From Celeribacter naphthalenivorans (GTDB lineage Bacteria > Pseudomonadota > Alphaproteobacteria > Rhodobacterales > Rhodobacteraceae): a DNA stretch of 64,000 nt. Shown piece after piece: positions 8,298 through 19,921 of the stretch (position 1 is its first letter; each line of letters starts with the position of its first letter). The translations under genes and the position numbers were made by a program. Where the stretch lies: the NCBI RefSeq assembly GCF_020524585.1, contig NZ_JAIVLK010000008.1:1-64000 (forward strand), written 5' to 3'. The notes beneath the pieces were generated by a model. The model saw only the letters and a list, made by a program, of their open reading frames with translations, was not told where the DNA came from and did not search any database.

Positions 8298-9797
8298 TTA
8301 CAGATCCATCAACAGACGACGCGGGTCTTCCAGCGCTTCTTTGACGCGCACGAGGAAGGTCACGGCGCCTTTGCCGTCCACGATCCGGTGGTCGTAAGAC
8401 AGAGCCAGATACATCATCGGACGGATGACGACCTGACCGTTGATGGCCATCGGACGGTCCTGAATTTTATGCATGCCGAGGATGCCGGACTGCGGGGGGT
8501 TCAGGATGGGCGAGGACATCAGCGAGCCATAGACACCGCCGTTGGAGATGGTGAAGGTGCCGCCCTGCATTTCCGCCATGGACAGTTTGCCGTCACGCGC
8601 ACGTTTGCCTTTTTCGGAGATGGCTTTTTCGATCTCGGCGAAGGACATGCTGTCGGCATCGCGGATGACCGGCACGACGAGGCCCTGCGGGGTGCCCGCG
8701 GCGACGCCCATGTTGACGTAGTTTTTGTAGACCACATCGGTGCCGTCGATCTCGGCGTTCACTTCCGGCACTTCTTTCAGCGCGTGGACACAGGCCTTGG
8801 TGAAGAAGGACATGAAGCCGAGGCGCACGCCGTGTTTCTTCTCGAAGAGGTCTTTGTACTGGTTGCGGAGCGCCATCACCTCGGTCATGTCCACCTCGTT
8901 GTAGGTGGTGAGCATGGCGGCGGTGTTCTGAGACTCTTTGAGGCGACGCGCAATGGTCTGACGCAGCTTGGTCATTTTCACGCGCTCTTCGCGGGCGGCA
9001 TCTTCGGCCGGACGCGGAGCGGCAGGAGCCGCAGCCGGGGCCGGGGCGGAGGCCGGTTTGTTCAGCGCGTTCAGCACGTCCTCTTTCATGATGCGGCCAT
9101 CTTTGCCGGAGCCGGAGACAGACGCCGGGTTCACGCCTTTTTCCGCCATCAGCTTGTTGGCAGAGGGTGCGTTTTCGACGTCTTTACCACCGGAGGCGGC
9201 AGGAGCCGCAGCCGGGGCAGCCGCAGCAGGTTTCGCAGCAGCGGCACCCGCGCCCGAGGACATCTCGGCCAGTTTGCCGCCGGCGGCGACCGTGTCGCCT
9301 TCGTTCGCGATGATGGAGGTCAGCACACCCGCAGCAGGCGCGGGCACTTCGACGGAGACCTTGTCGGTTTCCAGCTCGCAGAGCATCTCGTCGGCCTCAA
9401 AGCTGTCACCCACGGCTTTGAACCAGGTGGCGACAGTGGCCTCGGTCACGGATTCGCCAAGGGTCGGCACCATGATGTCGACGCTTTCAGACGCGCCGGA
9501 GGCGGCGGGTTTATCCTCGGCGTGAGCGCGGGGCTTGACCTCTTCGGGGCCTGCGTTGCCTGCCTCGGAGAGCGTGGCGAGGAGCGCATCAACACCCACG
9601 GTTTCGCCCTCGGCGGCGACGATTTCACCCAGCACGCCAGCGGCGGGGGAGGGCACTTCGACGGTCACCTTGTCGGTTTCCAGCTCGCAGAGCATTTCAT
9701 CGACCGCCACGGTGTCACCCGGTTTTTTGAACCAAGTGGCGACGGTGGCTTCGGTCACGGATTCACCCAGGGTCGGGACGCGGACTTCAACGGACAT
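8298..9797 (-). CDS. odhB: 2-oxoglutarate dehydrogenase E2, dihydrolipoyl succinyltransferase
   Basis: The E2 core of the 2-oxoglutarate dehydrogenase complex, 499 residues. It carries two N-terminal lipoyl domains, each with a lipoylated lysine motif ([14 protein letters not shown] near residue 40; [14 protein letters not shown] near residue 145), each followed by an Ala/Pro-rich linker. Next come the E1/E3-binding domain ([14 protein letters not shown]...[11 protein letters not shown]) and the catalytic domain ending with [16 protein letters not shown], holding the catalytic HxxxD. Two lipoyl domains is one more than the E. coli enzyme. ATG 9797 is preceded by AAGGG; the stop of odhA lies only 4 bases upstream. 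Confidence 0.96.
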   Translation of the reverse strand: MSVEVRVPTLGESVTEATVATWFKKPGDTVAVDEMLCELETDKVTVEVPSPAAGVLGEIVAAEGETVGVDALLATLSEAGNAGPEEVKPRAHAEDKPAASGASESVDIMVPTLGESVTEATVATWFKAVGDSFEADEMLCELETDKVSVEVPAPAAGVLTSIIANEGDTVAAGGKLAEMSSGAGAAAAKPAAAAPAAAPAASGGKDVENAPSANKLMAEKGVNPASVSGSGKDGRIMKEDVLNALNKPASAPAPAAAPAAPRPAEDAAREERVKMTKLRQTIARRLKESQNTAAMLTTYNEVDMTEVMALRNQYKDLFEKKHGVRLGFMSFFTKACVHALKEVPEVNAEIDGTDVVYKNYVNMGVAAGTPQGLVVPVIRDADSMSFAEIEKAISEKGKRARDGKLSMAEMQGGTFTISNGGVYGSLMSSPILNPPQSGILGMHKIQDRPMAINGQVVIRPMMYLALSYDHRIVDGKGAVTFLVRVKEALEDPRRLLMDL

Positions 9798-9801
9798 AGG
9801 A

Positions 9802-12774
9802 TTACCCTTCGATATTGAGCGCATCGTTCACGAGCGCTTGCTGTTGTGCTTTGTGCTGAGACGCCAGACCCGTGGCGGGCGAGGCGGAGGCGGCGCGACC
9901 GGCGTAGACCGGACGCGTGTGCTTGGCGCCGATGCGCGTGAGCACCCATTCGATGTTGGGCTCGACAAAGGTCCAGGCCCCTTGGTTCTTCGGCTCTTCC
10001 TGACACCAGATGACTTCGGCGTCTTTGAAGCGCTCCAGTTCCTTGACCATCGAGAGCGCCGGGAACGGGTAGAATTGTTCGAGACGCAGGATGTAGGTGT
10101 CGTCCTTGCCGGCTTCGTCGCGGGCCTCCAAGAGGTCGTAATAGACCTTGCCGGAACAGATCACGACGCGCTTAATGTCCTTGTCCGCTTTCAGTTTGAT
10201 GTCGGACTTGGCGGTGCCGTTGTCGCGATCCGCATCGTCCCAAAGCACGCGGTGGAAGGACGAGCCATCGGTGAAATCGGCGGCCACGGAGGTCGCGAGT
10301 TTATGGCGCAGAAGCGATTTCGGCGTCATCAGCACCAGAGGCTTCCGGTAGGAGCGGTGCAGCTGGCGACGCAGGATGTGGAAGTAGTTCGCAGGCGTCG
10401 AACAGTTCGCCACGATCCAGTTGTCCTGACCGCACATCTGCAGGAAACGTTCGAGACGGGCGGAGGAGTGTTCCGGGCCCTGACCCTCGTAGCCATGCGG
10501 CAGAAGCATCACGAGACCGGACATCCGCAGCCATTTCGATTCACCCGAAGAGATGAACTGGTCGAACATGATCTGCGCACCGTTGGCGAAGTCGCCGAAC
10601 TGGGCTTCCCAGAGGGTGAGCGCGTTCGGCTCGGCCAGCGAGTAGCCATATTCGAACCCAAGGACGGCGTATTCAGAGAGCATCGAGTCGATGACCTCGT
10701 AATGCGCCTGACCCTCACGGATGTGGTTCAGCGGATAGTAGCGATCCTCGGAGGCCTGATCGATCAGACCGGAGTGACGCTGCGAGAAGGTGCCGCGTGT
10801 ACTGTCCTGACCCGCGAGACGCACCGGGTAGCCCTCGCTCAGAAGCGAGCCGAAGGCCAGCGCTTCGCCCGTCGCCCAGTCGAAGCCTTGACCGGTTTCG
10901 AACATCTGAGCCTTGGCGTCCAATTGGCGCCCCACGGTTTTGTGCAGGTTAAAACCCTCGGGCGCCTGCGTCAGCGAACGCCCGATCTGCGCCATGGTCT
11001 CCTCGGTGATCGAGGTCTGACCGCGCTGGTATTCTTCGCCCTCTTTGTTGAGGTGCGACCAACGCCCGTCAAGCCAGTCGGCCTTGTTCGGTTTAAAGGT
11101 TTTCCCGGCTTCGAACTCTTCGTTCAAGAGCGACTGGAAAGCCGCTTTCATGTCCTCGATCTCGCCCTCGGGGATGAGACCGTCGGCCACGAGGCGCTCG
11201 GTGTAGAGTTGCAGCGTGGTCTTGTGCCGCTTGATGTTGGTGTACATCTGCGGGTTGGTGAACATCGGCTCGTCGCCTTCGTTGTGACCGAAGCGGCGGT
11301 AGCAAAAGATGTCGATGACCACGTCTTTGTGGAACTTCTGACGGAACTCGGTGGCCACCTTGGCGGCGTGCACCACGGCCTCCGGATCGTCGCCGTTGAC
11401 GTGGAAGATCGGCGCTTCGACCATGAGCGCAATGTCGGTCGGATAAGGCGAAGACCGCGAGAAGTGCGGCGCGGTGGTAAAGCCGATCTGGTTGTTCACG
11501 ACGATATGGATCGTGCCGCCGGTGCGGTGACCGCGCAGACCGGAGAGGCCGAAACATTCCGCCACGACGCCTTGGCCCGCAAAGGCCGCGTCACCGTGCA
11601 AAAGCACCGGAATGACAGAGGTGCGTTCCGGGTCGTTGTTCTGGTCGGTTTTGGCGCGGGCCTTGCCCAGAACCACCGGGTTCACCGCCTCAAGGTGCGA
11701 GGGGTTGGCGGTCAGGGACAGGTGGACCTTGTTGCCATCGAACTCACGGTCGGAGGAGGCGCCGAGGTGATATTTCACGTCGCCAGAGCCGTCCACGTCC
11801 TCGGGCTTGAAGGAACCGCCCTGGAATTCGTTGAAAATCGCGCGGTAGGGTTTCGACATCACGTTGGCGAGCACGGACAGACGCCCGCGGTGCGGCATGC
11901 CGATCACGATCTCTTTCGCGCCGAGGTTGCCGCCGCGTTTGATGATCTGTTCCATCGCCGGGATGAGGCTTTCGCCGCCATCGAGACCGAAGCGTTTGGT
12001 GCCCATGTATTTCACATGGAGGAATTTCTCAAAGCCTTCGGCCTCGACCAGCTTGTTCAGAATGGCGCGACGGCCATTCTTGGTGAACTGGATTTCCTTG
12101 CCGAACCCTTCGATCCGCTCTTTGAGCCAACCGGCCTGCTCCGGGTCGGAGATATGCATGTATTGCAGCGCGAAGGTGCCGCAATAGGTGCGTTGCAGAA
12201 CATCAATGATCTGACGCATCGAGGCGTGTTGCAGGCCCAGCACGTTGTCGATGAAGATCGGGCGATCCATGTCGGATTCGGTGAAGCCGTAGGTGCGCGG
12301 ATCGAGCTCCGGGTGCGGTTCCTGATCGCGCATCTTGAGAGGGTCGAGATCGGCGATGAGGTGGCCGCGAATGCGGTAGGCGCGGATGATCATGATCGCG
12401 CGGATGCTGTCGAGCACGGCGCGTTTGATCTGATCCTCGGAGACCGCGACGCCTTTTTCGGCGGCTTTCTCTTTGATTTTTTTGCCGGCGGCATCGGCCG
12501 CAGCAGCAGGTTCGGCCCATTGACCGTCCAGAGCATGGGTCAGCTCGTCATTCGGCACCGGCGGCCAGTCGAGGCGCGCCCAGGAGGGGCCTGCCGCTTC
12601 GGCGGTGACATCCGTTGCCGCATCTCCGAGAGACTGGAAAAACTCGGCCCAGGAGGCGTCCACGGAACTGGGGTCCTGAGTGTACTGGGCGTAGACCTGT
12701 TCGAGGTATTCCGCGTTGTGCCCCTGCATGAAGGAGGAGGCATGGAAGATGTCGTTGGGGCTCTGGTCGTTCAT
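9802..12774 (-). CDS. odhA: 2-oxoglutarate dehydrogenase E1 component
   Basis: A 990-residue thiamine-diphosphate E1 that decarboxylates 2-oxoglutarate and succinylates the lipoyl arm of E2. The N-terminal peripheral E2-binding motif is present ([14 protein letters not shown]...DASWAEFF). The ThDP-binding region has [20 protein letters not shown] and [23 protein letters not shown] and the C-terminal transketolase part ([21 protein letters not shown]) match the family. I chose [15 protein letters not shown] at 12774, where the conserved N-terminus begins; an upstream in-frame extension is unlike the family. It forms a tight pair with odhB. Confidence 0.97.
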   Translation of the reverse strand: MNDQSPNDIFHASSFMQGHNAEYLEQVYAQYTQDPSSVDASWAEFFQSLGDAATDVTAEAAGPSWARLDWPPVPNDELTHALDGQWAEPAAAADAAGKKIKEKAAEKGVAVSEDQIKRAVLDSIRAIMIIRAYRIRGHLIADLDPLKMRDQEPHPELDPRTYGFTESDMDRPIFIDNVLGLQHASMRQIIDVLQRTYCGTFALQYMHISDPEQAGWLKERIEGFGKEIQFTKNGRRAILNKLVEAEGFEKFLHVKYMGTKRFGLDGGESLIPAMEQIIKRGGNLGAKEIVIGMPHRGRLSVLANVMSKPYRAIFNEFQGGSFKPEDVDGSGDVKYHLGASSDREFDGNKVHLSLTANPSHLEAVNPVVLGKARAKTDQNNDPERTSVIPVLLHGDAAFAGQGVVAECFGLSGLRGHRTGGTIHIVVNNQIGFTTAPHFSRSSPYPTDIALMVEAPIFHVNGDDPEAVVHAAKVATEFRQKFHKDVVIDIFCYRRFGHNEGDEPMFTNPQMYTNIKRHKTTLQLYTERLVADGLIPEGEIEDMKAAFQSLLNEEFEAGKTFKPNKADWLDGRWSHLNKEGEEYQRGQTSITEETMAQIGRSLTQAPEGFNLHKTVGRQLDAKAQMFETGQGFDWATGEALAFGSLLSEGYPVRLAGQDSTRGTFSQRHSGLIDQASEDRYYPLNHIREGQAHYEVIDSMLSEYAVLGFEYGYSLAEPNALTLWEAQFGDFANGAQIMFDQFISSGESKWLRMSGLVMLLPHGYEGQGPEHSSARLERFLQMCGQDNWIVANCSTPANYFHILRRQLHRSYRKPLVLMTPKSLLRHKLATSVAADFTDGSSFHRVLWDDADRDNGTAKSDIKLKADKDIKRVVICSGKVYYDLLEARDEAGKDDTYILRLEQFYPFPALSMVKELERFKDAEVIWCQEEPKNQGAWTFVEPNIEWVLTRIGAKHTRPVYAGRAASASPATGLASQHKAQQQALVNDALNIEG

Positions 12775-12841
12775 CGGTTTGACCTTGATCTGGGGTGCGT
12801 TTCCGTTTCGAGGGCAGGATCGCGTTGCCTTTTTGTGGGTG

Positions 12842-12874
12842 CGCCTGCGCCTTTCTTTACAAAGGGCGCAGGCG
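12842..12874. repeat. intercistronic hairpin between sucD and odhA
   Basis: CGCCTGCGCC (12842-12851) pairs with GGCGCAGGCG (12865-12874), extended inward by TTT/AAA. It sits in the 152-bp gap between sucD and odhA, with no T-run on the minus strand. It probably affects mRNA processing or relative expression of the two halves of the operon. Confidence 0.5.
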
Positions 12875-12926
12875 AATTTTGTCAAATGCAGGCCTCTCTT
12901 CGCAAGGCTGCATGGCGCTTTACGCC

Positions 12927-13814
12927 TTAGCCTTTGGCAATGGCTTCCTGCACGGCTTCGCCGAGCGTGGCCGGGCTGTCTGCCACGATGATGCCTGCGG
13001 ATTTCATTGCTTCGATCTTGCTCTCCGCGTCGCCTTTACCACCGGCGACGATGGCGCCTGCGTGGCCCATGCGGCGGCCCGGAGGGGCGGTGCGGCCTGC
13101 GATGAAGCCAGCGGTCGGTTTCCAACGGCCTTTTTTCTTCTGCTCGGCGAGGAATTCGGCGGCTTCTTCTTCTGCGGAGCCCCCAATCTCACCGATCATG
13201 ATGATCGAGGTGGTTTCCGGATCGTCGAGGAACATGTCGAGCACGTCGATGTGCTCGGTGCCTTTGATCGGGTCGCCGCCGATGCCCACTGCGGTGGATT
13301 GGCCGAGGCCCAGATCAGAGGTCTGTTTCACAGCCTCATAGGTGAGCGTACCGGAACGTGAGACAACACCCACGGAGCCACGCTTGTGGATGTGGCCCGG
13401 CATGATGCCGATTTTGCAGGCGTCCGGCGTGATGACACCCGGGCAGTTCGGGCCGATCAGGCGGGACTTGGAGTCCATCAGCGCGCGCTTCACCTTCATC
13501 ATGTCGAGCACCGGAATGCCCTCGGTGATGCAGATGATCAGCTCCATCTCGGCGTCGATCGCCTCAAGGATGGAGTCGGCTGCGAACGGCGGCGGCACGT
13601 AGATCACGGAAGCATTGGCTTCGGTGACGTGCTTGGCTTCGTGCACGGAGTTGAAGACCGGCAGGTCGAGGTGGGTGGTGCCACCTTTGCCCGGGGTCAC
13701 GCCGCCCACCATTTTGGTGCCGTAAGCGATGGCTTGTTCAGAGTGGAAGGTGCCTTGCGAGCCGGTGAAGCCCTGACAGATCACTTTGGTGTTTTCATCT
13801 ACGAGAATTGCCAT
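12927..13814 (-). CDS. sucD: succinyl-CoA synthetase, alpha subunit
   Basis: A 295-residue alpha subunit of succinyl-CoA synthetase, which converts succinyl-CoA to succinate with formation of ATP/GTP. The N-terminal CoA-binding Rossmann part has [19 protein letters not shown] and [14 protein letters not shown]. The phosphohistidine is in RRMGHAGAI (about residue 250), and IGPNCPGVI is conserved. Start [11 protein letters not shown] is normal. It lies downstream of sucC but is separated from it by a lipoprotein gene, unusual for this normally contiguous pair. Confidence 0.97.
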   Translation of the reverse strand: MAILVDENTKVICQGFTGSQGTFHSEQAIAYGTKMVGGVTPGKGGTTHLDLPVFNSVHEAKHVTEANASVIYVPPPFAADSILEAIDAEMELIICITEGIPVLDMMKVKRALMDSKSRLIGPNCPGVITPDACKIGIMPGHIHKRGSVGVVSRSGTLTYEAVKQTSDLGLGQSTAVGIGGDPIKGTEHIDVLDMFLDDPETTSIIMIGEIGGSAEEEAAEFLAEQKKKGRWKPTAGFIAGRTAPPGRRMGHAGAIVAGGKGDAESKIEAMKSAGIIVADSPATLGEAVQEAIAKG

Positions 13815-13885
13815 GTGGCATCTCCTTTAATGTCGGTGCGGACGAACCGCGATTTCTCTAAGCAGACCTAGATGCTCTGCGTGAA

Positions 13886-14410
13886 CTACTCTTTCTCGAG
13901 GCGGACAGTGATAGTGCCATTCCCACCCACGATCTGGAAACCCGCACTTGCTCTGAGCGAAGTGCCGGATTTCACAAAATACGTTCTGGTGGAGCCGCCG
14001 CCGAGTGTTCTTGTCTCTTGCGTGTAGCCTTTTGCTTTAAGCGCCTGAGAGGTTAAGCCCAAAGCTCGCTGAACTTCGCTAATGCCGCCGAGATGGGAGA
14101 CGTGGCACGCATCCCCTTGCTTCCCATTGACATTCACGGGGTTCCCGAAAAGACCACCAGTACTGTAACGCCAAGCGCCAAGTGCCGTTTTTTGGAAGCC
14201 ATCAGTCTGAAGTGAGGCAAGCGCTGTGCCGTTCAGAAGAAAATCGGCACATGCTCCAATGCCATCTACGACGTGACTTTCGACAAGCTGCTGCTTGTTA
14301 CCCGTCTCGGACTGTGCCGAAGCAGGAGTGCTAACAGCTGGTTGTGTTGTCGATTGGCACGCGGTGAGGGCCAACATAGAACAAGCTACAAGAACACCAG
14401 TTAAACGCAT
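13886..14410 (-). CDS. unrecognised lipoprotein between sucC and sucD
   Basis: A 174-residue predicted lipoprotein with signal peptide [18 protein letters not shown] and a lipobox (LTAC, Cys about 18). The mature part starts with a Ser/Thr/Gln/Pro-rich linker and then a compact domain with two more Cys ([19 protein letters not shown]) that may form a disulfide. I do not recognise the family. It begins only 4 bases after the sucC stop and ends 71 bases before sucD, so it is cotranscribed with the TCA genes. Base composition is less GC-rich than sucC and sucD, consistent with insertion. Confidence 0.82.
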   Translation of the reverse strand: MRLTGVLVACSMLALTACQSTTQPAVSTPASAQSETGNKQQLVESHVVDGIGACADFLLNGTALASLQTDGFQKTALGAWRYSTGGLFGNPVNVNGKQGDACHVSHLGGISEVQRALGLTSQALKAKGYTQETRTLGGGSTRTYFVKSGTSLRASAGFQIVGGNGTITVRLEKE

Positions 14411-14414
14411 CAGG

Positions 14415-15608
14415 TTACCCTTTGACCGCTTTCACGATTTTCTGGGCGCCGTCTTTGAGATCGTCCGCCGCGATGACATCGAGGCCGGAGTTGTTGATGA
14501 TCTCTTTGCCGAGCTCCACGTTGGTGCCTTCGAGACGCACAACGAGCGGAACCTTGAGGCCAACCTCTTTCACGGCTGCGATCACGCCTTCGGCGATGAT
14601 GTCACAGCGCATGATGCCGCCGAAGATGTTCACGAGGATGCCTTTGACGTTCTCATCGGAGGTGATGATTTTGAAGGCTTCGGTCACTTTCTCTTTGGTC
14701 GCGCCGCCGCCCACGTCGAGGAAGTTGGCAGGCTCAGCGCCGTAGAGTTTGATGATGTCCATGGTGGCCATCGCCAAACCCGCACCGTTCACCATGCAGC
14801 CGATCTCACCGTCAAGCGCGATGTAGTTCAGGTCGTGCTGGGAAGCGGCCAGTTCTTTCGGGTCTTCTTCGGTCTCGTCGCGCAGGCCAACGATGTCGGC
14901 GTGGCGGTAAAGCGCGTTGCCGTCAAAGCCGGCTTTACAGTCGAGACATTTCAGATCGCCCGTGTCGGTCACGATCAGCGGGTTGATCTCGAGCATCTCC
15001 ATGTCTTTGTCGATGAACAGACGATAGAGGTTGGAAATCAGCGCGGCGCACTGTTTGACCTGCTTGCCTTCGAGACCGAGAGCAAAAGCGACGCGGCGGC
15101 CGTGGAAGCCCTGAAGGCCGGTGGCCGGGTCGATGGAGAAGGAGAGGATTTTCTCGGGCGTCTTGTCGGCCACTTCCTCGATGTCCATGCCGCCCTCGGT
15201 GGAGGCCACGATGGAGACGCGGGAGGATTGACGATCGACGAGCAGAGCGAGGTAAAGCTCTTTCTCAATGTCGGACCCATCTTCGATGTAGATGCGGTTC
15301 ACTTGCTTGCCAGCCGGGCCGGTCTGATGCGTGACCAGCGTGTGGCCGAGCATGGCGTTGGCTTCCTGCGCGGCTTCCTCAACGGATTTCGCGAGACGCA
15401 CGCCGCCTTTTTCGCCAGCGCCGGCTTCCTTGAAGGAGCCTTTGCCGCGACCACCTGCGTGGATCTGGGCTTTCACAACCCAAAGCGGGCCGTCAAGCTC
15501 GCCGGCTGCGGTTTTCGCATCGGCTGCATTGAGAACGACGCGACCGTCCGAAACCGGCGCGCCGTATTCCTTGAGAAGGGCTTTCGCCTGATACTCGTGG
15601 ATGTTCAT
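14415..15608 (-). CDS. sucC: succinyl-CoA synthetase, beta subunit
   Basis: A 397-residue ATP-grasp beta subunit that partners SucD. It begins with the invariant [16 protein letters not shown]. It has [13 protein letters not shown], the grasp-domain segment [19 protein letters not shown] and a C-terminal ligase part with [17 protein letters not shown] and [17 protein letters not shown] 15608 follows GGAGAGGATATCTCTA, an adequate ribosome site. It is the first TCA gene of the block after its promoter region, which carries two TGTGATCACA sites about 110-140 bp upstream. Confidence 0.97.
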   Translation of the reverse strand: MNIHEYQAKALLKEYGAPVSDGRVVLNAADAKTAAGELDGPLWVVKAQIHAGGRGKGSFKEAGAGEKGGVRLAKSVEEAAQEANAMLGHTLVTHQTGPAGKQVNRIYIEDGSDIEKELYLALLVDRQSSRVSIVASTEGGMDIEEVADKTPEKILSFSIDPATGLQGFHGRRVAFALGLEGKQVKQCAALISNLYRLFIDKDMEMLEINPLIVTDTGDLKCLDCKAGFDGNALYRHADIVGLRDETEEDPKELAASQHDLNYIALDGEIGCMVNGAGLAMATMDIIKLYGAEPANFLDVGGGATKEKVTEAFKIITSDENVKGILVNIFGGIMRCDIIAEGVIAAVKEVGLKVPLVVRLEGTNVELGKEIINNSGLDVIAADDLKDGAQKIVKAVKG

Positions 15609-15717
15609 TAGAGATATCCTCTCCCTGGTTCGATTGACCCGTATATGCCATTGGCTGCGGGGCATAAGAAATGGTTTTTTGGCCTGTTGGCGGTAAAACG
15701 CCCGTGTTTTGGCATTT

Positions 15718-15748
15718 TGTGATCACAGGAAACTTTCGTGTGATCACA
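15718..15748 (-). promoter_or_regulatory. two TGTGATCACA operators upstream of sucC
   Basis: Perfect TGTGATCACA copies lie at 15718-15727 and 15739-15748, centres 21 bp apart (two helical turns, same face of the helix). Flanking T/A-rich sequence extends both toward TTTGTGATCACAAA. They lie in the 350-bp gap between sucC and the divergent outer-membrane gene. The identical decamer precedes the GntR gene. Apart from these sites I see no other element in the gap. Confidence 0.6.
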
Positions 15749-15979
15749 AAATTCATATTCCAACCCATTTTCCGAATCGACCCGTAAATTTTAACCGTAT
15801 TTGAGGCTTTTAGAGAGGTGCGTCCGAGAGGCTCAGGGGTGTCGAGCGCTAACAGGCTTGGCTCTATCATGGGGCGCGACGCTTTCGCGCGGCTGCGCAC
15901 AGGCCACTTTCCTTGCCTGTTTGGCGTAGATTTCGTATTTACAGATCAAGACTCACCCATGGATACCTCGGGAAAAATC

Positions 15980-16639
15980 ATGCATATTTCTGGATCGAAA
16001 GCCTCATTGGCGCTTGTCGCGCTTCTGGCCACGCCGCTGGCGGCAAACGCAGGCGATTTCAGCCTGTCTCTCTATGGCGGCTACCAAACCGCGCCGCACA
16101 GCTCCGTGAAGGGCAACGACGGTGTGGATGATTTCGACTTCACCACGGGTTGGGATGGCAAAAGCTTCGATACTCCGCCCTATTACGGTGTCCGCGGCAC
16201 TTGGTGGGTGCGCGACAATTTCGGCTGGATCGCCGATTTTAGCCACAGCAAGGTCTATGCCGACAAAGGCGACATGGCCGACAACGGGTTTTCGACCCTC
16301 GAGTTTACCGATGGATTGAACAACCTGACGGTGGGTCCGATCTGGCGCTGGCCGGGTCTGTGGAACAACTTCACACCCTACGCGAGCGTCTCCGCCGGGA
16401 TCATCATTCCGCATGTCGAAGTGGCCACGGCGAACACCGACACGCTGGAATATCAGATCGCCGGTCCGACCGTCGCTTTGGTCTTGGGCGCCAGCTATGA
16501 GCTGAACGAGCGCTGGGACCTCTTCACGGAATACAAAGGCACCTACAGCCAGCTCGACGTCGATCTCGATGGCGGCGGCAATCTTGAGAGCGACATCATC
16601 ACCAATGCGCTGAACTTTGGTGTGACCTACAAGTTCTGA
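15980..16639 (+). CDS. outer-membrane beta-barrel protein
   Basis: A 219-residue OmpA/OmpW-size beta-barrel. The signal peptide MHISGSKASLALVALLATPL ends at AANA, with a predicted cleavage before GDF. The mature protein alternates polar and aromatic residues (LSLYGGYQTAP, YYGVRGTWWVRDNFGWIADFSHSKV, LYEL-like strands) and ends in NFGVTYKF, whose terminal Phe is the usual barrel-assembly signal. The signal peptide fits ATG 15980 better than ATG 15959, and GGGA precedes it. It is transcribed away from sucC. Confidence 0.82.
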   Translation: MHISGSKASLALVALLATPLAANAGDFSLSLYGGYQTAPHSSVKGNDGVDDFDFTTGWDGKSFDTPPYYGVRGTWWVRDNFGWIADFSHSKVYADKGDMADNGFSTLEFTDGLNNLTVGPIWRWPGLWNNFTPYASVSAGIIIPHVEVATANTDTLEYQIAGPTVALVLGASYELNERWDLFTEYKGTYSQLDVDLDGGGNLESDIITNALNFGVTYKF

Positions 16640-16660
16640 TCCAACGTCGGAACGCGATAG

Positions 16661-16689
16661 AAAAAGCCGGGCCATGTGTCCGGCTTTTT
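16661..16689. terminator. bidirectional terminator
   Basis: AAAAAGCCGG (16661-16670), loop, CCGGCTTTTT (16680-16689), between the convergent outer-membrane protein and glycosyltransferase genes. T-runs occur on both strands. Confidence 0.88.
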
Positions 16690-16702
16690 CATGTCTGGCG
16701 TG

Positions 16703-17701
16703 TTACATCTCAAGCCCGGCCTTGGCCAAAATCTCGCCGTCTCTCTCTCGCAACAGTGCATCGAAGGTGGTGCGTGTCAGATCGAGATCGTCACAGTCTT
16801 TGGGCACAAAGGGATCGAGGCGCAACCGGTCGAGCGCCAAGAGGCGTTCCGCTTGACGCGCATCAAGCGATTGCACCCCCTCCACCAGCCGCAGGATCTC
16901 GCGCGGGCGATCGGTATGATTGCGTGTAAAGCGATATTGTGCTTCGCGCGCCTCGCCGATTTTGCGTTTCGGGCCGGAATAATTTTCAAAGGATTTCTTG
17001 AGCAGCTTGATTGCGTAATGCAGCGGCGTCAGCCCGTCGAAATGCAGCAAAAGACGTCTGTTCGTTGCGGTCAGGGGCGGTTTGGCACCATTGGCGAGCA
17101 CTTTGGGGTGATGCACCCCCATCTCCCATTCCTGCCCTGTGGGCACGATGGTTTTGCCGGTGTGATGCCCGGTGAGACCTTGAGAGAGGAACTTGCCGAA
17201 CCGACCGTAGAGCGCCTGTATATCCTCAGGCGCCAAAACGATAGGGTGTCGAAATCCGCCCTCGAACAGCATCTCGCCGGGAGAGCCGGGCAGGTAGGCG
17301 CGCTCGGCGTTGCGGATGACCAGGCCTTTGTTGCGATCTGCCTTGCTCAACGCCTTCGATAGCGCAGCGCCGTCGGAGATGAATTCATCCACGTCGCAAT
17401 GCAGAACCCAGTCGCAAGTCGTGCTTTGATAAACGCTGGTCGAGACGAATTTCTGCCGTCCGGTGTGGCGTTCCGGGCGGCGGCCTTGATTGACCCGGTC
17501 CCAATGTGCCTGATCGCAGATCGTGATGAAAATCCCGTCCCGATCCCCGATCAAACGGTCAACCTCGGGGTTCGGACGGTCGAGAAACACATGCACTTCG
17601 GAGGCGCCGATGGCCCTGTGGTGCCGGGCAAAGGCCGCGATCAAAGGCGCGGGCTCATCCCCCAAAGCGGCCACGGCCCAAGTCGGAGCGCCCCCCGCCA
17701 T
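16703..17701 (-). CDS. glycosyltransferase family 2-like protein (Glyco_tranf_2_4 type)
   Basis: A 332-residue cytosolic glycosyltransferase-like protein. It opens with WAVAALGDEPAPLIAAFARHHRAIGASEVHVFLD, the A-x-x-KNE-like entry strand of this family, and carries a metal-binding DxD-type motif in LHCDVDEFI (about residue 103). The later half is basic and lacks membrane segments. Substrate unknown. It starts one base inside the stop of the next gene upstream (TGATG), so the two are translated together and probably act in one surface-glycan pathway. Confidence 0.8.
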   Translation of the reverse strand: MAGGAPTWAVAALGDEPAPLIAAFARHHRAIGASEVHVFLDRPNPEVDRLIGDRDGIFITICDQAHWDRVNQGRRPERHTGRQKFVSTSVYQSTTCDWVLHCDVDEFISDGAALSKALSKADRNKGLVIRNAERAYLPGSPGEMLFEGGFRHPIVLAPEDIQALYGRFGKFLSQGLTGHHTGKTIVPTGQEWEMGVHHPKVLANGAKPPLTATNRRLLLHFDGLTPLHYAIKLLKKSFENYSGPKRKIGEAREAQYRFTRNHTDRPREILRLVEGVQSLDARQAERLLALDRLRLDPFVPKDCDDLDLTRTTFDALLRERDGEILAKAGLEM

Positions 17702-18711
17702 CAGGCCAGCTGTCCCAGTTTGGCCGCGAGGATTTCGGCGACGGATTCGGCGGCGCGGGCGGTGTTCGGGTCTTGCAAGAGACGCGCCATTTCTTGGGTC
17801 ACGGCCGCCTCATGTTGGTGGTGGCCGGTCTCTTCGCGCGCGTTGAAATTCTTGGCCGCGTAGAAATCGTCGTCGCGCTGCACCTCTTGCGGGTTGGCGT
17901 AATAACCGTCGCCGCGCTGACGTTTGAGCGCGAACATATCCGGCGTTCTGATAGAGAAATGCAGCACGCGCCCGAGCTTATAGGGCTGTTTCTCGACATT
18001 GATTCGATTGAAGGGCACGCGTTTGGCGCGGTCGAAAAACCGGGGCTCCATATCGGTGCCTGCGGAGTTGAGGGCGCGAAACGTGTCCGCCGTGACGTCG
18101 GGCGCCAAAATAGGGCGGTGGATGTCCAGTGCCTCGATGGCGTCGGACCAGCGAAACAGGGTTTTGACTTGCGTGGACTTGCCTTTCCACACCGGAGCTG
18201 CACCGGTGAAGGCGGTGGAAATATGCCGTCCGGGCCACTGCGCATGTCCGCTGTCGCCCATGAACCGCCAGGCGATTGAAACGGAGGAGGCCTGTGCCAC
18301 CTCGGCCGCCGCGATGATGTCCTCCACCGTACCACCCTCGGCGGGCAGTAGAAATTCATCCGCGTCGAGCCACATCACCCAATCGCCGTCCCGGAAAAAG
18401 CCGCTGTCTTTCGCCAGCTGCGCGGCATGGGTTTGTGGCGGGATGCCCTCGGGGACGATCTGTTTCACATGGGTGATTTCGCCTGCCGCATCCAGCGTGT
18501 CGAGCAGCGTGTCGGAGCCATCGTCGCAATCGTTGGAGACGATGAAAATCTCCGTAAACCCGATGATCTTGTGATAGGCGATCCACTCCAAAAGAAACGG
18601 CCCCTCGTTCTTTTGCGCGGAAAACAGGACGCGGCGGGAGGGCGAGGTCTGGGGATCGGGAGAGGTCAAAATGAAATCGCTCTGTCTCGGATTTGAAAGG
18701 GGTTGCGTCAA
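17701..18711 (-). CDS. glycosyltransferase family 2-like protein (Glyco_tranf_2_4 type)
   Basis: A 336-residue paralogue of its downstream neighbour, with the family motifs SAQKNEGPFLLEWIAYHKIIGF (residues about 31-52), IVSNDCDDGSDTLLD and the DxD-like WLDADEFLL (about residue 115). The only usable start is TTG at 18711 (MTQPLSNPRQ), followed by an unstructured Ser/Pro leader; no in-frame ATG precedes the domain. Probably adds sugars to a surface polymer or lipid (inference). It follows the mdh terminator, so it has its own promoter in a short gap. Confidence 0.8.
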   Translation of the reverse strand: MTQPLSNPRQSDFILTSPDPQTSPSRRVLFSAQKNEGPFLLEWIAYHKIIGFTEIFIVSNDCDDGSDTLLDTLDAAGEITHVKQIVPEGIPPQTHAAQLAKDSGFFRDGDWVMWLDADEFLLPAEGGTVEDIIAAAEVAQASSVSIAWRFMGDSGHAQWPGRHISTAFTGAAPVWKGKSTQVKTLFRWSDAIEALDIHRPILAPDVTADTFRALNSAGTDMEPRFFDRAKRVPFNRINVEKQPYKLGRVLHFSIRTPDMFALKRQRGDGYYANPQEVQRDDDFYAAKNFNAREETGHHQHEAAVTQEMARLLQDPNTARAAESVAEILAAKLGQLA

Positions 18712-18744
18712 GTTAGCAGGGGCTGAGGTCCCTTGAAATACGAA

Positions 18745-18773
18745 AAAGCCCGCGGAGAGTGTCCGCGGGCTTT
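18745..18773 (-). terminator. terminator of mdh
   Basis: AAAGCCCGCGGA (18745-18756), loop GAGTG, TCCGCGGGCTTT (18762-18773). Read on the minus strand it ends in TTTTT, 24 bp past the mdh stop, so mdh is separate from the following glycosyltransferase genes. Confidence 0.88.
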
Positions 18774-18796
18774 GAATGTCTTACGCTCTTTCGAGA

Positions 18797-19867
<1,071 letters not shown>

Positions 19868-19921
19868 CTAACTCCTAGATATTTTCAGGGAAAAACCTCT
19901 CGTTGTCCAAAGGCTGTGCTG

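Noticed and set aside
9535-12930. A plus-strand open frame of about 1,130 codons antisense to odhA and odhB
   Set aside because: It runs exactly opposite a well-conserved E1/E2 pair in GC-rich DNA; its translation is low-complexity His/Arg/Gly-rich text typical of antisense of real genes.
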